A stretch of 64,000 nucleotides of DNA. Origin: Heterodera schachtii (lineage: Eukaryota; Nematoda; Chromadorea; Rhabditida; Heteroderidae). Shown piece after piece: positions 43,895 through 55,457 of the stretch (position 1 is its first letter; the number at the start of each line of letters is the position of its first letter). The notes under the pieces were generated by a model. That model did not search any database, had not been told where the DNA came from, and saw nothing but the letters and a program-made list of their open reading frames with translations. The stretch is taken from assembly GCA_023374025.1 (NCBI GenBank), contig SIJG01000020.1:975121-1039120 (forward strand), in the 5' to 3' direction. Made by a program: the position numbers and the translations under genes.

Positions 43895-46052
43895 TTAAAT
43901 TGTTTTTCTTACTTCCGCCTCGCTCGGCTGGTCGTCCAACTCCACCACTTCGGTCGGCTCATTTTTGACACTTTTTTGCCCAATTTTGGCCACCCATTTG
44001 TTTCGGATAACGTCGTCCACGAAAATAATGTCCGACGCATTGTTTCCGTCCGTTTGGTCAGCAGCTGAAAAGTTGGTAAAATGACAGCGATTTTTATGAT
44101 GAAAATTGCCACAGAACGAAAAAAAATAGAAGGGGATGAAGCCAAACACAAATTCAAGATCAAAAAATTAGATAGATTTATGGAACGGACAAAATTTAGT
44201 GAAATAAAAAAAAAAGATAATTTTTATCAGGTGTTATTTTAAAATCCTCAGCATCGGAGACAAAAAAGCAGCAGGAATTTGTAGCCGTTTTCGGCAAAAA
44301 ATGACTAATTTTGGTCAATTGGGGTCAAATTTTCAAAAAATATCGTAAACCGGGGGTCTCTGGGGTGCCGTTAGACGCGGCCGTAAAATTTTTTTTTTGG
44401 AAATTTTAATGCTATTTTGTTAAGAAATTGCTTAAACTTTTCGAAAAATTTGCCCATTTTTAAAAATATTCCGATTAAAAAGAACCAAATTAGGAGAAAA
44501 GATTTTTACCGACACTAATAATTGGCACTTTTTAAAATATTTATTTTTATTTAATAATTCGATTTCTCTTTCCCTCCCCACCTTTTTGCACAACTTCTGG
44601 CACATTTTCCTTATCTTCCACAACAATAATTGTCCTGTTGTTGTTATTGTTGTTGGTTCGGAAATCGTCTTCCATTGCCATTCGGTTCAAAAATTCTTTA
44701 CATTCCGCCAAATTTTGCTCCAATTTTTGGCACTTTTGCCGCAACAGAACCTGAAAATGAAATGAACGTTTCCTTTGGTTAAATTAGGTGATGTTTTATT
44801 TACGCCAATCCTTTTAAGGTAAAAAAGTGTAAATAATCCTTTTTTGTTTATTAGACGAAATTGAGGAGCACAGAAAAGGAAGACGAAGTTCCATTTTTAT
44901 GGTTTTCCTGTGGCCGGGGCGAGTAATTATAAAATGATAAATCAGTGATTCAAGAGACTCAAAATCAGACCCAATTTTTGCCACTTTCTGTTTTTAGTGC
45001 CGGTCCCATTGGGTCACAATTGGACTTTTTTAAATTTTCGGCGAAAACATGGGAAGCGAAGATCGGTGTCTGCCCAGGATTAATGCTAATTTTCCAAAGC
45101 GTTTTTTGTTTTCGAAATCGCTGCCTGTGATTCGTCCAACGACTGTTTCATGGCTTTCATTTTGCCGTTTTCCTTCTCCAATTTGTCATTTCGTTGTGCC
45201 AATTCCTCGCTGCTCTTCACCAATTCTCTTCCGATGTGTAACAATTTGAAGCAAAGTTCGTTTTGCACTTTCATTGTGTTGCCAATGGACTGCACAATTT
45301 GCGCAAAGTTTGGCACGGAAACAGCGGAACAATGGGAGAAGCCATCAGAAGAAGAGGAAGACGAGGGAGAAGCAGCAATCAGCTGACAAATGAAGGAAAT
45401 CGGGGGAAACTTTTGGAATTTTACTTTTTCAAAAAATTTAGATTTTTTTTAAAAAAATGGAACAACAAATCGGCGTATTACCGAACATTCGACCCAAATT
45501 TGAAAATTTTGGAGGGATCAAAAAGTATTACTTTAATTAAATCTGTTTTATTCAGGAAAATCTTCTAAGAAATAATAAAGAAAATTTTGCAGATTTTGAG
45601 TCATTTAAGAAAAAATCAGCGGAAGGAAGAGGTCAGGCGGAGTGACAGTCGCAATCGGAGAAAAATTTGGGATTTTGAATAGTTTTGATCTTAGTCTATT
45701 TCTAAAATAGAAAAACATGTTAATTATTTTTTAAAACTGTCAAATTAGTGGTAATTAAATGTCACTTAAAAAATCGCTTATGTATTTGCTGGGACCTTAT
45801 AAAGGCAGGAAGTCCCGGCCTGGTCCTGCCTGACCCATTCTACTCCGAATATGAAAAATATTTTAATTTTCTGCTAAATATGAAAACTAAATCCGTAAAA
45901 ATGTCTCTGCTCACAAAACGCACTTTTGCCGTCGTCGCCTCCTTTTGCTGTGCCGTTGTCAGCGTTTCGTCAATTTGTTTTGCCAAAAGTTGCAGCTCAC
46001 ATTCAATGGCAACGGCGCCGTTCGGAAAAGCATCAGCCGAAGAAGAAGCCAT
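43895..46052 (-). CDS. coiled-coil protein with SUMO-interaction-like motifs
   Basis: ATG at 46,052 (MASSSADAFPNGAVAIECEL). Exon 1 ends at 45,915 (GTGAGC donor). Exon 2 (about 45,382-45,090) carries a Ser-run, NFAQIVQSIGNTMKVQNEL and a heptad-like segment LAQRNDKLEKENGKMKAMKQ. Exon 3 (about 44,752-44,600) has RQKCQKLEQNLAECKEFL, an Asn-run and TIIVVEDKENVPEV. Exon 4 (about 44,067-43,895) has ASDIIFVDDVIRNKW and PTEVVELDDQPSEAE. The exon 3-4 phase fits. The exon 2-3 join needs a GC donor (CAG-GCAGCG) or else exons 1-2 and 3-4 are separate genes. Three hydrophobic-plus-acidic motifs look like SUMO-interaction motifs. Probably nuclear or cytosolic; function unknown. Confidence 0.5.
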
Positions 46053-46724
46053 TTCAATACAAATGAAAAATAAAATATAAAAAGAAAAGCAACATAATAT
46101 TAATATTAATAATAAAATTAAAAAATGTGCTTCGCTTCGTTTTTCCGCTGTCTGGGAAAGTTGGGAAAATTGTAAAATGAAAAATGAAGGGAAGAGAAGA
46201 AGAAAAGCAATCGAATGGAAGGGGAAGGAATTGAGCGGTGGGAGGGAGGGAGGAGAGGTCAATTGGACAAGTGACGAGCAAAGCGGAGGAGGAGGGGGGG
46301 GGGGATGACCTTCGATTTGTGGGGAGTTGGGGCGGGGGTTGGCCGCGGAATGTTGCGATGTGTCCATCCCGATTACATCGGCCAACCCTGAGGGGCCTAA
46401 TTACGGACGCGTAAGAGGGTCCCCTGGAACTTAATTCCCCTATTAACACTGGGTAGTGGGACCTCACGGCTTTATTAAATGTACCAACAGATTTTAGGCT
46501 TAAGATTGATGTCTATAGAAAATTTTGTATACATAAATTTAGGCTAAATAGCAAAATACCAAAGATTTATTTGAATATATCGAAAAAATAGTCATAAAAG
46601 TTAAGGCGACGGCATTTTTTATTTATATTTCGAAATAAAATTGGTGACTAACTTAACAAAAAATATATTCATTATTAATCAAAGGATTTAATTGGCAGCC
46701 AATTTCAGCAATTGTCCATTTCCG

Positions 46725-47974
46725 TCAAAAAGTTCTCTTTTCGGAATCGGCGTGGAGAGCATTCTAAAAATGAATTAAAAACGAAAGAATTTTAGTTTTT
46801 GAATTAATTAATTAATACCCTCATTATTTGGCCAAGAATGACGTACTCTTTCACGAAACCACGAGGAAAATCAGTGCGAATTTGGAGCTTTTCAGCAGAA
46901 AATAGCATTTTGTTGACGCTGTTTTGGAGCAGAAACATACAAAACGATTCAGAAGTCTGAATAAATATTTGGAATTAATAAAATAAAACATTAAAATAAA
47001 ATCTGCGGCTTTTTGAAAGTGCCGTCCAATTGGCATTGGTCGGCCAATGTTTTGTTCCGAATGTGCCATTCCTCAAGCGGATAAGTTTGGAAAGCCAACA
47101 AATGAATGACACTTCCCAAAAACCAAGCGATGTCCGTCCGATTTGTCGGAGTAACGTCTCATTTGCTTAAATAATTTTTAAAATTCTTTTAAAAATTTCG
47201 CAATTTTGGCACCGAAATTTGCTGTGGACTCATTGTGATCAATTTGCTCATTGTCAATTCATTTTGACTACAAATTTGGCACTCGTCAATGAAAGTGATG
47301 CGAATGTTTCCGCCCATTCCGTTGGAATCGTTCGGTTCTTTTTCGACACGAAAGTTTTCCAGGGTTAGGGGGTACGGTAGTTCAGTGGCCGAAGTTTTGA
47401 TACAATGAAAATCATTTCATTTTGCATCCGTAGCAAAACCCTCGCAATTGTACTCGGCGGAACATGGAGTCGCGCAGAATGATAATAATTTGAAAGTTCC
47501 GCCAAATATTGGCCAAGCGAATTTTGGCGCTTTTCAACGGCAAAGAAAATTCGAGAAAAGCGCCCGGCACTTTTTCTAACTCAGAAGAAGAAACTTTTTG
47601 CTCGTCAGAAATAATTTGCTTCGCAGAATTTACAGAAACTTTCCGTTGGCTTTCCGATTTTTTTGGAAATGCTAAAAAAAGTAAAAATCGGTGAATAAAA
47701 ACAAATTATTAATGGATTTACAAAAGTTGACATTTGCTAATAATGGTGTCCTGCTGATATTTTTAGCTTCGGACTTTGTGGGACAGAAACATTTTGTTTT
47801 GGCACATTGGCACTTCCAACGGAAGAAATGTGCGGCAAATTCACTGATGAAAAATAATTAATTATATTTAAATAGGTATTAATTAGCAAATTAATTACTG
47901 CAATTTGGTGACAATGGGCCGATGCTTTTTTCGACTGCCAACAAAACGAACAGAAAAATAAAAAGTGGTGCCAT
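46725..47974 (-). CDS. secreted protein of unknown family (full copy)
   Basis: Model starts at ATG 47,974: MAPLFIFLFVLLAVEKSIGP is a signal peptide, GT donor after AATTGCA. Later exons read VGSANVPKQNVSVPQSPK, then SESQRKVSVNSAKQIISDEQ with FLEFSLPLKSAKIRLANIW, then PYPLTLENFRVEKEPNDSNG, GGNIRITFIDECQICSQNEL. Next comes TNRTDIAWFLGSVIHLLAFQ with EEWHIRNKTLADQCQLDGTF, then TSESFCMFLLQNSVNKMLFS and FPRGFVKEYVILGQIMR. The last short exon ends HADSEKRTF. The join between exons 2 and 3 (near 47,760-47,675) is not clear. I do not recognise the family. Broken copies of this gene occur at 51,264-51,617 and 51,858-52,770. Confidence 0.55.
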
Positions 47975-48321
47975 TTTCGATTTTTTGTTTTGTTTTGTTT
48001 TGTTTTATAAATTAATTTCGATTAAGTGATTTTTCCTTCAGATTTCCCTACTTTTATATTGTGTTGGCTCTGCAAAATCAGCTGATGGGGAATTCATGTG
48101 AACATTTCCATTTTCGCAACTTCAGCCAAATGCTGAACGATAAACAATGCCGAAAATGCGGTCGTAATATCGAATCGATGAACAAACCGAATAAAGTTTA
48201 GACTTCGTGATCGGAGAGCTCGATTGTTTTTTTTAATTACATCAAACAAGTTAATCCTTTACAAAATTTTGTTATTTATTGATGTTTTGCCTGCCCCACG
48301 ATTCGTCTGATGCGATTTTTC

Positions 48322-48408
48322 ATTCTTTCCCCAACCGTCGGTTCTCCGGCAATTTTGACTGAAACATTTTTGGCGGCTTCTGTACTTTCGCCAAGCGTTT
48401 TGTCATGA
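48322..48408 (+). pseudogene. 3' fragment of an MLT-10-like gene
   Basis: Encodes ILSPTVGSPAILTETFLAAS and the VLSPSVLS-stop end found at 55,458-55,545 in the complete gene. Nothing of the rest of that gene is present upstream, so this is an orphan exon tail captured by the duplication. Confidence 0.85.
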
Positions 48409-49186
48409 TTTTGCGTATCGATGATAAATGCTTATATTTATATTGTGTTTAAACTTTTCATTGTTTCAGTTGGCAAATCGAAGAACGGATAAATTAGGAA
48501 AAAAGGGAATTAATTAAGTGGTCATGAAGCTGAGTTAAGCAAATTTTAATTCATATTATAAATTACCTTATAAAATTTAAATAAACTTTTTTTTTGAATT
48601 GGCACAATTGACTAAATACAATAACATGAAAGCAAAAACTGAAATATATTAGAGATAAAGAGAACAAATCCAAAAAGGCATCTACGGACATTAAAGAAGC
48701 AATTTTCTCAGATTTCTAAAAATAATTATTTCAACAATTTCTTAAAGTTTTATGAATAATTTTGAATTTCACCAACAAAAAAAAAGATCAACTCAAATAC
48801 AATAAATTGTCACCAATAACTTTGCCATGCTGAACAATTGGGTGTCAATTGGCTTGGCCATTGGGTGCACAAAAACTGACAATTTCTTTTTCGTTGAAGG
48901 AGCTGGGCCGGATAAAAGGTTTTCTTATGAAAATTAAAAAAAAAACTCGAACCTCAGTCATGAGAAATCGGGTTTTTTAAACTTTTCAAATATAAATAAG
49001 CTGAACATTTGGAAAGTGCCATTGTACTGAAATTTGACGGATTTTCTATGCGAATTCAATGTTAAAAAGGTGAACAAATACTTTTCTGGTTGTGTTCCGC
49101 CGGCGGGAATGGTTGTGATTCTGATCATTAATGTGAACAAACAAATATTTGATCAAATCACTTCGCCAATCCCCGGCCAAATTGAA

Positions 49187-49194
49187 TATAAAAA
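49187..49194 (+). promoter_or_regulatory. TATA box of cellulase copy 1
   Basis: GAATATAAAAAGGCC lies 51-58 bp before the ATG. The same sequence is present in copy 2 at 54,853-54,860. Confidence 0.6.
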
Positions 49195-49244
49195 GGCCAC
49201 CAATCTTCGAAATTCACATCCAACAAGTTCAAACTCATCTCGAA

Positions 49245-51057
49245 ATGGTCCAAGTTCTGCTTGCTGCTCTCGTGCTCCTCTGCTGTCTCTCGGCAAACTC
49301 TGAAGCTCTTTCGGCTGTGGCGCCAGCCTATGGCCAACTGTCCGTGTCCGGCACCAAACTGATGGGCAACAGCAAGCAGGTGGCATTGCACGGCAACTCA
49401 CTGTTTTGGAGTCAATGGTACCCCCAATTTTGGAACGCGACCACACTGAAGGTCAGAAAACATTAGAAAATACGGATAACTGATTGGCTTTACAAAAATC
49501 AACAAAATGAGTATGAGTTTTTCAGGAGTCACTTAAGGTCGGGAATTCCAAAAAATGAATAGTACAGGTGTAAAATTTTCATTTTTTAAAATTAAAACTA
49601 AAAAAGCAAAACTTTCCTATGTATTTTGATTAACAATTAATGCTCAAACTAATTAGGCATCCAAATTAATGAAGTCCTTCAAACTAATTATTGGTAGGCA
49701 AGCTAATTAAGACATACAATTAATTCAATTAAGGAATTAATTCAGACTCCAAATGATTTATGACATTAAACCAATTAGGCACTCAAATGTACCTGGAATG
49801 CCAATGTCGTCCGCGCCGCGATGGGCGTTGACCAGGGCGGCTACCTTACCACCGAAAGCACCCAATACAATTTGGTCACCACGGTGATTGAAGCTGCGAT
49901 CAGCTTAGGCATGTACGTGATTGTTGATTGGCATGTTAGCGCGACGTACACAACCCAAGCGGTAAGATAAATTGGCAAATTAATATTAAAATTTAAAATA
50001 TAATAATAATAATAAAATTTTATTAATATATTTTTGAGGTTGCTTTCTTTACAAAAATCGCCAAAGCATATGGCAGTTACCCGCACATCCTTTACGAGAC
50101 GTACAACGAGCCTTTGGCATTGTCGTGGACAAGTGATCTTGTCCCATACCACAAAAAAGTAAAAAATAGTAATATTTTGTGCAAATTAGCTAATTAATTG
50201 ATGCTTATGTGTTGCAGGTAATTGCTGCAATTCGTAAATATGACACAAAGAATGTGATCATTCTGGGCACACCCAACTGGTCACAAGTAAAAACAAACAA
50301 TAATTCCATTCAATTTTAATTGTTAAAACGAACATTTGAAAGGACGTGGACGTTGCCGCTGCCAATCCAATTAGTGGCTACTCGAATTTAATGTGAATAG
50401 AATAGTAAATGATACGATGTCATATATTTTGGGATTTCATTTTAGCTAATCTTGTTTGACCCAATCTTCCCCAAAGGTACACTTTCCACTTTTACGCCGG
50501 CACTCACACAGTTTCTGGCCTCGGGGCAAAACTCAAGACTGCCTACACAAAAAGTGGTTTTTGGGGTCATAATTGGTTTAAAAATGAATATTTGCACTAA
50601 TTGTCAGGTCTGCCCATTTTTGTGACTGAGTACGGCGCGTGCGAATCGTCCGGCGACGGCACAATTGCGACCAGCTCCATGAGCGCATGGTGGTCCTTCT
50701 TGGACGGCTACAAAATCTCCTACTGTAACTGGTCCGTCTGTAACAAGGGCGAGTCGTGTTCGGCATTGACCACCAGCGCATCGGCGAGCAATGTGAGGAA
50801 AAATGAATTGTGAATTTCAAAAAACGGAAAGTAACCAATGGCCGAGACTGTCTGTGTTGGCAAATTGCATTCCTCGAAATGGAAAAATGCAAAAATTTTG
50901 TAAATTTGTTTAGGTCGGTTCGTCTTCCTACTGGACAACTTCAGGAAAACTGATCCAAGCTTACTACAAGAAGCAAAGCAACGGCAAGTTTTTTTTTTGT
51001 TGCTAATTTGGCTAATTAAGACAGAATTTAATTGCAGGTGTCAGCTGCTCAGGTTAA
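49245..51057 (+). CDS. eng: GH5 endo-1,4-beta-glucanase (cellulase), copy 1
   Basis: Nine exons: 49,245-49,451; 49,779-49,961; 50,039-50,158; 50,218-50,286; 50,343-50,392; 50,477-50,556; 50,608-50,792; 50,914-50,983; 51,038-51,057. All keep phase and give 327 residues. Signal peptide MVQVLLAALVLLCCLSANSE. The family 5 catalytic domain follows: ALHGNSLFWSQWYPQFWN, CTWNANVVRAAMGVDQGGYL, VIEAAISLGMYVIVDWH, the acid/base Glu in LYETYNEPL, YTFHFYAGTH, and the nucleophile Glu in PIFVTEYGACESSGDG. It ends NGVSCSG with no carbohydrate-binding module. Such enzymes are made in cyst-nematode gland cells and hydrolyse plant cell-wall glucan during root migration; the family is regarded as bacterial in origin. 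The last intron uses a GC donor (ACG-GCAAGT). Confidence 0.95.
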
Positions 51058-51263
51058 TTGTTGCACAAAAGAAGTGAAATGGAAGGAAAAAGAAGTGATT
51101 GGAAGCAAAATTAAAATGCATATTTTTAAATTTTTAACTAGCTAAAATACATTGAATTATTTTAATTTTTTGAACGATGGATAAATAATGGCATTAAACA
51201 CCAAAACATTTCATCATAATAAAATGTCTAAACAAATTTTAAATTTTCAAAAATCTTTTTTCA

Positions 51264-51617
51264 GGAGACGGCATTTTTTATTTATATTTCGAAATAAAAT
51301 TGGTGACTAACTTAACTAAAAAGTAATATTCATTATAATCAAAGGATTTAATTGGCAGCCAATTTCAGCAATTGTCCATTTCCGTCAAAAAGTTCTCTTT
51401 TCGGAATCGGCGTGGAGAGCATTCTAAAAATGAATTAAAAACGAAAGAATTTTTGTTTTTGATTAATTAATAATAATACCATCATTATTTGGCCAAGAAT
51501 GACGTACTCTTTCACGAAACCACGAGGAAAATCAGTACGAATTTGGAGCTTTTCAGCAGAAAATAGCATTTTGTTGGCGCTGATTTGGAGCAGAAACATA
51601 CAAAACGATTCGGAAGA
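51264..51617 (-). pseudogene. 3' exons of the 46.7-kb secreted gene, broken copy
   Basis: Matches 46,605-46,960 closely: the last two coding exons (SESFCMFLLQISANKMLFSA, FPRGFVKEYVILGQIMM and the HADSEKRTF end) without the upstream exons. It ends at the inverted-duplication centre. Confidence 0.8.
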
Positions 51618-52432
51618 GGCAAAAAGCTTATTGTTAGTCACTAGGCAAATCCGCAAAAATTTCCGGACTTTAATTTAGAAACGGGCGCGAAGCGCCCGTC
51701 TGAGGCCGCAAAGCGGCCAGAAGATTTCAAAATTTTTATGAATTCTTTTTGGCCAAATTAAAAACCAATTTTGAACAACATCAAAATGATCCGAAAAATG
51801 ACAAATAATCAGTAGGCAAATCTATTATGCCAAATCTCTAATCGATTATCACCCAGGGGCAGACCAAATCTGACAATTGGGCGGCACTTTCAAAATGCCG
51901 CAGGTTTTATTTAATTTTATTTTAATTATTTCTTAATATAAAAGTAATATTCCTAGAGCAAATTATATTTATTTAGTTGAATTAATTTAATTAATAATTA
52001 CAGAAAATACTTTTGCATTTTAAATTTTTTTAAAAATAGCTGAAAATACCCAAAATTTATATATATTTTTTTATCACAAATCTGTTATTAAATTGAAAAA
52101 TTCAAATGAAAACCCAAAAAATAGCCTCTTAAATGAAAAATTTGTTACTTAGGCTTAAGCATTGTTTTGTAAAATATGAGTTGCCTTTTGTACGAGTTGC
52201 CATTGACACGTACAATATTAAATAGTTGCAAAAATTCAAATACCGAAAAACGCGAAAAAATAGTAAAACAAAACAAAAATCGAAATGGCACTTTGTTGGA
52301 AGTTGAAAAAAGCGTTGGCCCATAGACACCAAATTGCAGTAATTAATTTGCTAATTAATAGCTATTTAAATATAATTAGTCATTTTTCATAGTGCATTTG
52401 CCGGCCATTTATTCCAAATATTTATTCAGACT
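51618..52432. other. centre of inverted duplication B with rearranged remnants
   Basis: The 815-bp spacer holds two perfect GC-rich hairpins: 51,681-51,699 (ACGGGCGCGAAGCGCCCGT) and 51,704-51,718 (GGCCGCAAAGCGGCC). It also holds, on the plus strand, a remnant of an internal exon of the secreted gene (51,858-51,920; CGGCACTTTCAAAATGCCGC) and a frame-broken exon 1 remnant (about 52,262-52,340). The order of remnants does not match the intact gene, and the exon 1 piece comes after the later exon. Confidence 0.65.
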
Positions 52433-52770
52433 TCTGAATCGTTTTGTATGTTTCTGCTCCAAATCAGCGCCAACAAAATGCTATTTTCTGCTGAAAAGCT
52501 CCAAATTCGTACTGATTTTCCTCGTGGTTTCGTGAAAGAGTACGTCATTCTTGGCCAAATAATGATGGTATTATTATTAATTAATCAAAAACAAAAATTC
52601 TTTCGTTTTTAATTCATTTTTAGAATGCTCTCCACGCCGATTCCGAAAAGAGAACTTTTTGACGGAAATGGACAATTGCTGAAATTGGCTGCCAATTAAA
52701 TCCTTTGATTATAATGAATATTACTTTTTAGTTAAGTTAGTCACCAATTTTATTTCGAAATATAAATAAA
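52433..52770 (+). pseudogene. 3' exons of the 46.7-kb secreted gene, second broken copy
   Basis: Plus-strand copy of the last two exons (TTCTGAATCGTTTTGTATGT onward, ending at the AATGCCGTCTCC border). It is preceded by the exon 1 remnant at 52,262-52,340 with the middle exons deleted. Confidence 0.75.
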
Positions 52771-52989
52771 AAATGCCGTCTCCTGAAAAAAGATTTTTGA
52801 AAATTTAAAATTTGTTTAGACATTTTATTATGATGAAATGTTTTGGTGTTTAATGCCATTATTTATCCATCGTTCAAAAAATTAAAATAATTCAATGTAT
52901 TTTAGCTAGTTAAAAATTTAAAAATATGCATTTTAATTTTGCTTCCAATCACTTCTTTTTCCTTCCATTTCACTTCTTTTGTGCAACAA

Positions 52990-54802
52990 TTAACCTGAGC
53001 AGCTGACACCTGCAATTAAATTCTGTCTTAATTAGCCAAATTAGCAACAAAAAAAAAACTTGCCGTTGCTTTGCTTCTTGTAGTAAGCTTGGATCAGTTT
53101 TCCTGAAGTTGTCCAGTAGGAAGACGAACCGACCTAAACAAATTTACAAAATTTTTGCATTTTTCCATTTCGAGGAATGCAATTTGCCAACACAGACAGT
53201 CTCGGCCATTGGTTACTTTCCGTTTTTTGAAATTCACAATTCATTTTTCCTCACATTGCTCGCCGATGCGCTGGTGGTCAATGCCGAACACGACTCGCCC
53301 TTGTTACAGACGGACCAGTTACAGTAGGAGATTTTGTAGCCGTCCAAGAAGGACCACCATGCGCTCATGGAGCTGGTCGCAATTGTGCCGTCGCCGGACG
53401 ATTCGCACGCGCCGTACTCAGTCACAAAAATGGGCAGACCTGACAATTAGTGCAAATATTCATTTTTAAACCAATTATGACCCCAAAAACCACTTTTTGT
53501 GTAGGCAGTCTTGAGTTTTGCCCCGAGGCCAGAAACTGTGTGAGTGCCGGCGTAAAAGTGGAAAGTGTACCTTTGGGGAAGATTGGGTCAAACAAGATTA
53601 GCTAAAATGAAATCCCAAAATATATGACATCGTATCATTTACTATTCTATTCACATTAAATTCGAGTAGCCACTAATTGGATTGGCAGCGGCAACGTCCA
53701 CGTCCTTTCAAATGTTCGTTTTAACAATTAAAATTGAATGGAATTATTGTTTGTTTTTACTTGTGACCAGTTGGGTGTGCCCAGAATGATCACATTCTTT
53801 GTGTCATATTTACGAATTGCAGCAATTACCTGCAACACATAAGCATCAATTAATTAGCTAATTTGCACAAAATATTACTATTTTTTACTTTTTTGTGGTA
53901 TGGGACAAGATCACTTGTCCACGACAATGCCAAAGGCTCGTTGTACGTCTCGTAAAGGATGTGCGGGTAACTGCCATATGCTTTGGCGATTTTTGTAAAG
54001 AAAGCAACCTCAAAAATATATTAATAAAATTTTATTATTATTATTATATTTTAAATTTTAATATTAATTTGCCAATTTATCTTACCGCTTGGGTTGTGTA
54101 CGTCGCGCTAACATGCCAATCAACAATCACGTACATGCCTAAGCTGATCGCAGCTTCAATCACCGTGGTGACCAAATTGTATTGGGTGCTTTCGGTGGTA
54201 AGGTAGCCGCCCTGGTCAACGCCCATCGCGGCGCGGACGACATTGGCATTCCAGGTACATTTGAGTGCCTAATTGGTTTAATGTCATAAATCATTTGGAG
54301 TCTGAATTAATTCCTTAATTGAATTAATTGTATGTCTTAATTAGCTTGCCTACCAATAATTAGTTTGAAGGACTTCATTAATTTGGATGCCTAATTAGTT
54401 TGAGCATTAATTGTTAATCAAAATACATAGGAAAGTTTTGCTTTTTTAGTTTTAATTTTAAAAAATGAAAATTTTACACCTGTACTATTCATTTTTTGGA
54501 ATTCCCGACCTTAAGTGACTCCTGAAAAACTCATACTCATTTTGTTGATTTTTGTAAAGCCAATCAGTTATCCGTATTTTCTAATGTTTTCTGACCTTCA
54601 GTGTGGTCGCGTTCCAAAATTGGGGGTACCATTGACTCCAAAACAGTGAGTTGCCGTGCAGTGCCACCTGCTTGCTGTTGCCCATCAGTTTGGTGCCGGA
54701 CACGGACAGTTGGCCATAGGCTGGCGCCACAGCCGAAAGAGCTTCAGAGTTTGCCGAGAGACAGCAGAGGAGCACGAGAGCAGCAAGCAGAACTTGGACC
54801 AT
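52990..54802 (-). CDS. eng: GH5 endo-1,4-beta-glucanase (cellulase), copy 2
   Basis: Mirror copy of 49,245-51,057: same span (1,813 bp), same nine exons (coordinates are 104,047 minus the copy 1 positions), same catalytic Glu residues in YNEP and TEYG, same GC-AG last intron. I found only isolated base changes, for example a silent GCA-TTG to GCA-CTG change in exon 1 and A/T changes upstream; both encoded proteins appear the same. Introns are conserved to the same degree as exons, which implies a very recent duplication, gene conversion, or an assembly artefact. Confidence 0.95.
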
Positions 54803-54852
54803 TTCGAGATGAGTTTGAACTTGTTGGATGTGAATTTCGAAGATTGGTGGCC

Positions 54853-54860
54853 TTTTTATA
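54853..54860 (-). promoter_or_regulatory. TATA box of cellulase copy 2
   Basis: Reverse-strand TATAAAAA in the same position relative to the ATG as in copy 1. Confidence 0.6.
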
Positions 54861-55457
54861 TTCAAATTGGCCGGGGATTGGCGAAGTGATTTGATCAAAT
54901 ATTTGTTTGTTCACATTAATGATCAGAATCACAACCATTCCCGCCGGCGGAACACAACCAGAAAAGTATTTGTTCACCTTTTTAACATTGAATTCGCATA
55001 GAAAATCCGTCAAATTTCAGTACAATGGCACTTTTCAAATGTTTCAGCTTATTTATATTTGAAAAGTTTAAAAAACCCGATTTCTTTAAAGCGTTTTTAT
55101 AAAATATTTGTCATATTTTCGGCATTTTATGTCCATATTTTGCGATTTTATATCCATATTTTTTGCATCCCTATAATTACATTTGATTTTTTTTTGTTTT
55201 TGGTAAAATTCAAAAATATTCAAACAATTGTTTTTAGGAAATCTGTGATCTTAAAAATTGTGCCAATTCAAAAAAAGTTTATTTAAATTTTTATAGGGTA
55301 AATTTATAATATGAATTAAAATTTGCTTAACTCAGCTTCATAACCACTTAATTAATTCCCTTTTTTCCTAATTTATCCGTTCTTCGATTTGCCAACTGAG
55401 ACAATGAAAAGTTTAAACACAATAAAAATAATAAGCATTTATCATCGATACGCAAAA

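Larger units (their letters stand above)
48322..51617 (+). repeat. inverted duplication B, left arm
   Basis: Reverse complement of 52,433-55,545. It starts inside the last exon of an MLT-10-like gene, carries a complete cellulase gene, and ends in the last exons of the secreted gene at 46.7-48.0 kb. A stretch of about 350 bp at 48,608-48,963 is unique to this arm, replaced on the right by about 175 bp with CATATTTT repeats (55,087-55,263). Confidence 0.9.

Noticed and set aside
45748..46080. Plus-strand frame rich in Cys/Ser opposite the coiled-coil gene
   Set aside because: It is the complement of exon 1 of the minus-strand gene, which has a better start, donor and residue composition.
49153..49446. 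Open frames antisense to cellulase exon 1 (also mirrored at 54,601-54,894)
   Set aside because: Antisense shadows of a conserved coding exon.
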